NCBI GenBank assembly: GCA_027924585.1
Contig: BSBM01000809.1
Coordinates: forward strand, 6,295,001-6,359,000
Direction of reading: 5' to 3'
DNA: 64,000 bases
Origin: Larix kaempferi
Taxonomy: Eukaryota; Streptophyta; Pinopsida; Pinales; Pinaceae
This document shows, one piece after another, positions 58,437-64,000 of this stretch (the stretch's first letter is position 1; the number at the start of each line of letters is the position of its first letter). Made by a program: the position numbers and the translations under genes. The notes under the pieces are model-generated. The model was not told where the DNA came from and ran no database searches. It saw only the letters and a program-made list of their open reading frames with translations.

Positions 58437-58914
58437 GAAATGGACGAAGTCATTTTGGATTTAGGCTCACAAGTTAATGTTCTCACCATGCAGACTTGGG
58501 AACAGATGGGTAGTCCTCAGCTTATCAGATCTCCTATCCGTCTAAGACTAGCAAATCAGCAATGAGTTTCTCCATTGGGCAGATTACCCAATGTACCCAT
58601 TGATATTGAGGGAGTAAGAAGTTCTGCAGACTTTGAAGTAATCAAAATTATGGATGACAGTAGACCTTACCCAGCACTTTTAGGCATAGACTGGGCATTT
58701 GATAATCTGGCTGTCATTAATTTGAAGAAAAGACAGATGACTTTTGAGGATGACCAGATTAGGGTCATTGCACCACTTGATCCCCTTCAAGGACCACGGT
58801 ATATTGAACCCATTCGAGCAGAAGAAGAAGTGTGCCACATGGAAAGTTTGTATCAGATGACTGCTAGTCATAATGATTATGTCAATCCCACAACGAACAA
58901 CCATATCAGCTAGC
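58437..58914 (+). pseudogene. PR: Protease of element D
   Basis: EVILDLGSQVNVLTMQTWEQ gives an Asp-Leu-Gly active site in place of DTG/DSG. YPALLGIDWAFDNLAVINLK matches the second conserved region (LLG-D/W). A TGA at about 58563 interrupts, and the frame is otherwise shared with RT downstream. The DLG motif is unusual; I cannot tell whether it is a family trait because gag copy 1 lacks this part. Confidence 0.7.
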
Positions 58915-58919
58915 GATGC

Positions 58920-59560
58920 GATAACTCATGCGCATTAGATTCAGAAGCAGGACTGGAAAACTGGCAGAATCGCTTACATGAGGTTTCTGCAAGGTGTTGC
59001 GCCATGATGACTAAATCCATTCGATGGATTGGCACAAAATTGAATAGAAATCCAATATTTGATGGTTTAACTGGAGTAAGTGAATTCATACATGCATATG
59101 AACAAGAAATCCTAGATGAGCAGCGCATACAAATATTGGATGTAGCACTGTGTGCTACACCCGCAAGATGGTGGGGTGCGCATAAAGAAAATATCAACAC
59201 ATGGCAAGACTATCGCAGGCTGATACTGCGCAGATTTCAAGAGACTACAATAGGAGTTTTGTGCAAATATGATGGACAGAGTGACCCCATGTCACACGTT
59301 GAAGCATGTATTCAGCAATGGTCAGATATTCCAGAGGATGAGTGGGTTCACCTATTCATCCACATGTTGGATATAGTTCCAAGGAACTGGTACACTGAAA
59401 CAGAATTGCATAGAGGCACTGTCACTTAGCCTCTCATGATTGAAAGTTTTCAAGTCACTTTTAGCTTTGAGTCAGAACATCCAAGCATCGATCAGGATTT
59501 AAAGTGTATTCGAGAAAAGACATTTGGACAATGTCCTTTACCAGAGTATTCTCAACCAGA
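58920..59560 (+). pseudogene. Second gag-like domain between protease and RT, element D
   Basis: The segment reads NPIFDGLTGVSEFIHAYEQE, IQILDVALCATPARWWGAHK, TWQDYRRLILRRFQETTIG, ACIQQWSDIPEDEWVHLFIH and PRNWYTETEL. This is the pattern of a retrotransposon gag (capsid) domain: a hydrophobic helix, then ARWW in place of A..W, then the F/R helix. It is in the same frame as RT, with stops near 58912 and 59427. A first capsid-like core is already present in gag copy 2, so this family seems to encode two. Confidence 0.6.
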
Positions 59561-60720
59561 TTGGGCTGTCCAGATGGAACATACCCTGGAATGCTATAAT
59601 TTCACCACTGGAGAAGAGGATGATGATCCTCGCAACGTCAATATTCCAGAGTCAGAAGGTACGCGCAAAGTCGAAGGCCCTCAGCTTGATATCCCTACCA
59701 TTATAGAATACATCAAGCTCAAGAAGATTAACATTGGTACAGAAGCTGAACCGAAGTTTGCCTCTATAGGAGATTATTGGGATGATGAAACTGTTGGCCA
59801 TATTGCAGATTTAGTACATGAGTACCAGGATATCTTTCCTACCAAGTTTACAAAAATGAAAGGCATCCTAGGAGATTTAGGAGTTATGCGCATACCTTTG
59901 AAAGTAGACGCTAAGCCAGTAAAACAACGCCCGTACTGGTTGAACCCACGATATAAAGAAAAGGTCAGAGAAGAAATTGATAAGATGCTCGCAGCTGGTA
60001 TCATTTAGCTAGTAGAGAAATGTGATTGGATTAGTCCTATGGTGGTACAAGAGAAAAATACAAAAGGTGAAATAAGAATCTGCGTGGACCTGTGCAAGCT
60101 CAACGACGCATTAGTGCATGATCCATTTCCTATGCCCTTTACAGACGAAGTGATTAACAATGTTGGAGGACAAGAGGCTTACTCCTTCACTGATGGCTTT
60201 TCAGGATACCATCAGATCAGAATCAATCCAGAGGACCGCCATAAGACCACTTTTGCGACTGAATGGGGCTCATTCAAGTATATGGTAATTCCCTTTGGTC
60301 TTAAGAACACTCCTGCTATCTTCTCTAGAGTCGTTGTTGCTGTTTTTAAAGAATTCATTCATAAGTTTCTAGAAGTCTATTTTGATGACTGGACTATGTT
60401 TGGTTTACTAAAGAACCATATAGGGAATCTAAGGATGATGTTAGAAAAATGTAGACAGTATCAGATTTCCATTAACTTGAAAAAATGTATTTTCTGTGCT
60501 CATTTTGGTATTTTGTCGGGTCACATTGTATGCAGAAAAGGACTCATGATGGATCCTGCGAAGGTTGCCATAATTGCTAACTTGCCTGCACCCAACTCAG
60601 TCAAACAATTGCGCACTACATTGGGACATATAGGATACTACAGGAAATTTATCAAGGGTTATGAAAAGATCACCGCGCCTATGGAAAGACTGCAGACGCA
60701 GGAAGTAGAGCTAAGGGTAG
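59561..60720 (+). pseudogene. RT: Reverse transcriptase of element D (lacks RNase H and integrase)
   Basis: Pre-RT part: IKLKKINIGTEAEPKFASIG, LVHEYQDIFPTKFTKMKGI. RT: KPVKQRPYWLNPRYKEKVRE, KGEIRICVDLCKLNDALVHD, YSFTDGFSGYHQIRINPEDR (60180), FATEWGSFKYMVIPFGLKNT, VYFDDWTMF (YFDD box, 60375), ILSGHIVCRKGLMMDPAKVA and LGHIGYYRKFIKGYEKITAP. One TAG at 60006. Homology stops after PMERLQTQE (about 60710); the RNase H and integrase expected next are replaced by the coiled-coil ORF. Confidence 0.85.
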
Positions 60721-61534
60721 GCTATAAGGAAATCTCTGTGCAGCTCGTCCCTCACGAAGCGCAAGGCACTGGGATAAGAAATGCCATTGATGAAATCGCC
60801 CAGGAACTGCCGGCCTGCCAGATTCAACTGGACCTTCCTTTAGTTGAGAAAGTGTAATGTATTGGCAGAAGGGCGAAATCCCTAGAACAACAAATAGTTT
60901 CTATGGCTGAGGACCATAGAATGCAGTTCACCGAGTTGGAAGCTCATGTCGTAGTGCCTCCCACAGATGATAAGCAAGAACGATTTGAAGCGCTGCGCAT
61001 AGCTTCTACCCAAATGAAGTGCAGAACAGATGAAGCCCAAAAGTTAATGACGCAAGCTATGGAGGCTTGGGCTGAGCTCGACAAGCTCCCTTCCAAAGTT
61101 TCCCTTTTGGAGCAGAACAGTCCCTAACTGTTCTGAACGAAGAAGCTAAGCCCTTGGAAGGCTTAGCCAAAATGAGAAAGATGAGCGAAGTCCGCAAAGT
61201 CCAGCAATAACTGCACAGGCTCAGAAATAAAGATGCTAATCTCGCCAACATTATTCTGCCGTTTATGGATGAGTATGCTGAACTTGCTGCCCAAGCAGAA
61301 GCCAAGGTCAAAGAATTTGCTGAGTCTCAAGAGTTGGTCGATGGCATAGAAGAAGAAGAAGCTACTTCAGACCTGGTATAGACAGCCACAGAGTGCGTGC
61401 AAGAAATGGACTCCACTATTGTGCAATGGAAGCAAGCCTTCGCTGCGACCCAAGCAAAGTCAGATGCACAATTAAAACGACCGCAAGCTAGTGCGAGTGG
61501 CTTGAGGATGAGCCACAAGTAAGTGTTAGCGGCC
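60721..61534 (+). pseudogene. Coiled-coil 3' ORF of element D
   Basis: After the RT break the same strand encodes helical, E/A/K/Q-rich sequence: GIRNAIDEIAQELPACQIQL, a stop at 60855, then MAEDHRMQFTELEAHVVV, RIASTQMKCRTDEAQKLMTQ, frameshift near 61115, DEYAELAAQAEAKVKEFAES and QMSTK-like tail ending before LTR3. It may be the remnant of an accessory ORF between integrase and 3' LTR, as other Tat-like elements have, brought next to RT by deletion. No family recognised. Confidence 0.5.
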
Positions 61535-63109
61535 TGTTGGAGCATAGGCCACAGCTATGGCAAAGGTGCCAATTTTGGGGAAAAAGCACTAAGTTTTGAA
61601 GGAAAAGTGCTAATTTTGAGGAAAAGCACCAGTTTTGGGTAGAAATGAATAGTGTGCGGTACGGCGCCAGATGGACGAGCTCACCGCAGATTGCGGGCCA
61701 AAAATTGTGGAGCTCGCGTGCACACGTCAAAGGAAAGAGTAAATAAGGGCCGAGTAGAAAGCTCAACCACCATAGTAAATGAAGCGGTGGAATAGAGGGC
61801 TCAGCTACCCTCATTAAGGAAAAGTACAGGAGTTATGGTTGCTCGGACCAAGGAAGAGCAACGGGAAGAAGCATTGAAGGTGAAGGACAAGGAGCAAAGA
61901 ACAATGAAGCGGTGCCCATACCCGCGATCTGCGACGGAAATTGCGGAGTCTGCAGGAAGCGGCGACATGACTGCAAGAGGCGCCTACAGTACACCTAACC
62001 ATGTCCGCAGTTAGGGTTTTTTGGGATCACTGTTGGGAAAGGCCCACAGTTTTGTAAAGGTGTGACCCTCAGAGCCACCTATATATATGTTTAATTGAAA
62101 AGGGAAAAGGGTTAGAGACAGAAAGAGAAGAAAGAGTTAGATAGTTGGTTGGTTTTGAGCTTGTTAGATTGTTAGAAAGTTACAGACAGGCTATGTTGAT
62201 GTCTGAGTCAGTTGTATTGGTGTATCTTTTAAGCTGTTAATGATCATTTTGTGCATGTAAGAAGGTCGCGATCTCGCAGGATACCGCTTGGCGTAAGGGC
62301 CATTGTATGTATCGACCAGTCGCAAGAGGACTGAGAGGGGAATTTGATTGTATGTCTTTGTTAGAGTAATATCTGTAGAAAAAGAGAGTAGATCTAAGAG
62401 AAGGGCTCCCAGCTGTGTGCGTGGAGTTTCCCAGAAATATCTAAGGCTGCAACTATGTGCGCAGCGGAACTATGTTATCCCCGTCTCAAGATAATATAAA
62501 AGACAGTTCCGGTGGACGTAGCTTCCCACCCGGGGAAGTGAACCACGTAATTCTTGTTGTTGTGGTAATGCTTTATGTGATTGTATTTCATTGCTTTACA
62601 GTGTATGTTTCTATGAATGTTTCACTATCTTTATGAATGATTATGTAGAGTAAATCCTTGAAGCCCCATTAGAAGTTGTACCCTTGCATTATCGAAGGAG
62701 TCTGTAAGAACACTGTTTCCGCAGCACTAAAGTAGTGTGTTATTGCGCAGTGGCACAAGGGCAGAGACGATACATAGTGTATCGGTGGTAGCGGGTAAAA
62801 GATTCGCGTGCAGGTGCGGAACTACCGCGCAGCTCCGCTGAGAAGAGCGAGTTCCAGCGCTGTAGCACTGTGAGACCTCAGAAAGAGTAAGACGATCTAT
62901 TCAGGGGTTACCACCAAGAAGGGAAGAGAGAAACCTGTAGACTCCACACCACCTCGGTTAAGGAAACCTGATTCCTTAGCCCCCCCATAGCCACTTCGGG
63001 TGAGACTTCGGGCTACTGCGCAGCTCGTTGCTGAGAGGGCGAGTACGCCAAAGGGGTGTTTGTTGCTGCGCCTCCCGAAAACCCGAGTCTGTCTAGAAAG
63101 CAGCCAACA
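61535..63109 (+). repeat. LTR3 of element D
   Basis: TGTTGGAGCATAGG to ...AGCAGCCAACA; 1575 bp, the same length as LTR1. TATA element at about 62079-62091. Followed by TSD ctttt. Confidence 0.88.
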
Positions 63110-63114
63110 CTTTT

Positions 63115-63490
63115 CCTTACGAGGTGGATCATATTCTTACAAGGCCCATTTTAAACCCCAAATTTTGTCTAATTCATGTCAAACTCCATGCCATTCTCAT
63201 GAGACTCTGGATTGTAGCTCATAAGGGATTTGATCGAGTCATTGCTGAGGGATACTCCTCTTTATTAATTAATTTGTTTCAAGGGATTCAAAATAGTCTC
63301 CATCTTAAGAAACTAACTTAACATTTTTGCCTTGAAAGTAATGGGGGAGAGCTTGTACCAGCTATTCAAAACATCCCGACTCATATCCCCTATCAGGTTA
63401 TGGCAGACAACTTAGCAAACAAAGTTGTAACTCGTAAAGAACACAGTCTGGATGCATCATGGCTCTCATTGGAGAACTCACCTCTCCATT
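63115..63490 (+). pseudogene. RNase H-like fragment (LINE-type), split by element D
   Basis: The translated plus strand has RLWIVAHKGFDRVIAEGYSS, then LLINLFQGIQNS, and VMADNLANKVVTRKEH. This order (helix, GFD.VI.EGDS-like strand with Tyr for Asp, Q-rich helix, A.N.LAN) is that of RVT_3-type RNase H in plant LINEs and related genes. The left flank of D at about 50745-50812 ends with a possible first strand (DFDG), with stops. Several frame changes. The assignment is moderate because the catalytic residues are partly lost. Confidence 0.45.
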
Positions 63491-63639
63491 CTTTATGTGA
63501 GGCATTGGCTTCAAAGCACTGGTTGAAGCTCAGAACAACATGCATTCATCCTCCCCAAATGGGGTGTTATTGCAAGAGCATGTGGATAGGCCTACGCATG
63601 CCAACTCGTGGCCTCTTTGACATCCATGATGACAAATGA

Positions 63640-64000
63640 TAAGCTTCTGGTTGTTGGCATATTTATATTTTTCTTCTGCTATCTCAGTAGACGATTGTAT
63701 CTATGGTTTTTCTATTTAAGTAGGGATAGTTTTATTCATGTTTTGTTCTTTGAGCTCTTCTCAGCTATATGCTGCATTTTGGAAACCCTATTTCCCTCCT
63801 GGCAAGTTATTCTCTCTATTTGTGTATATTAGCTCTGTTTTAATCTAATTTATAGCATTCCACAAATTTATTTTACACTAATAATAGAATAATATTAATT
63901 AACATTAACAACATAATATTACCAGTAAAAGCATTGATAATAACATTAGTAGTAAAATTAATATTAACATTAATATTGATATTAAGAAGCATTAGTGTTT
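63640..64000. other. AT-rich terminal stretch
   Basis: No gene supported. 63870-64000 is a low-complexity region built from AATATTAA/TAACATTA-type words. 63640-63830 is T-rich, with an ORF of no recognisable content. Confidence 0.5.

Larger units (their letters stand above)
50813..63109 (+). mobile_element. Element D: Gypsy-type element with three LTRs
   Basis: It is bounded by the perfect TSD ctttt (50808-50812, 63110-63114). The layout is LTR1 (1575 bp), gag copy 1, LTR2 (lacking its first ~168 bases), gag copy 2, protease, a second gag-like domain, RT, a coiled-coil ORF and LTR3 (1575 bp). RNase H and integrase are absent. Since one TSD encloses all three LTRs, the hybrid either integrated as such or formed by recombination afterwards. 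All frames are broken. Confidence 0.85.

Overview
The window looks like nuclear DNA of a seed plant, most likely a gymnosperm (conifer-like). The only clear host gene, at 47667-48050, encodes a secreted single-domain DUF26 protein of the ginkbilobin-2 type. Almost everything else is nested, decayed LTR retrotransposon sequence with long AT-rich spacers. I cannot name the species.

Left and centre (1-46885) form one nest that can be unpicked from target-site duplications (TSDs), LTR ends and broken reading frames. Element C (Ty3/Gypsy, minus strand, 38469-46885) is broken in its integrase by element E (minus, 33689-38468). E is broken in its gag by element F (plus, 25491-33688, a non-autonomous LARD-like tandem). 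F is broken by element A (minus, 1-25490, Tat-like Gypsy that runs off the left edge). A's LTR is broken by element B (plus, 7111-21681, a complete 14.6 kb Gypsy element with TSD ctgtt). Smaller insertions sit on top: solo LTRs at 972-2027 (TSD gcccc), 2741-3490 (TSD cttgt) and 32462-33176 (TSD ctacc), and a 366 bp TRIM at 29383-29748.

Right part: degenerate repeats (46886-47580), the ginkbilobin-like gene, AT-rich spacer with small tandem repeats, a cluster of palindromic MITE-like units (49910-50460) and a CACTA-like terminus (to 50691). Element D (plus, 50813-63109, TSD ctttt) follows. It has three LTRs, two gag regions and one partial pol. D splits what looks like a LINE-type RNase H fragment.

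The most interesting signals are these. (1) Two unrelated elements (A and E) seem to have very long LTRs (about 5.4 and 4.5 kb) that each carry a TATA box followed at once by a long ORF with an N-terminal globular part and a C-terminal coiled coil. (2) Element B has an antisense, apparently intron-containing gene resembling the plant mobile domain family. (3) The archaeal-type RNase H domain lies upstream of RT in A but downstream of integrase in B. (4) D encodes five consecutive zinc knuckles and a second gag-like domain between protease and RT. (5) The ginkbilobin-like protein lacks the mannose-binding arginine. All retroelement genes here carry stops or frameshifts, so none looks functional as it stands.
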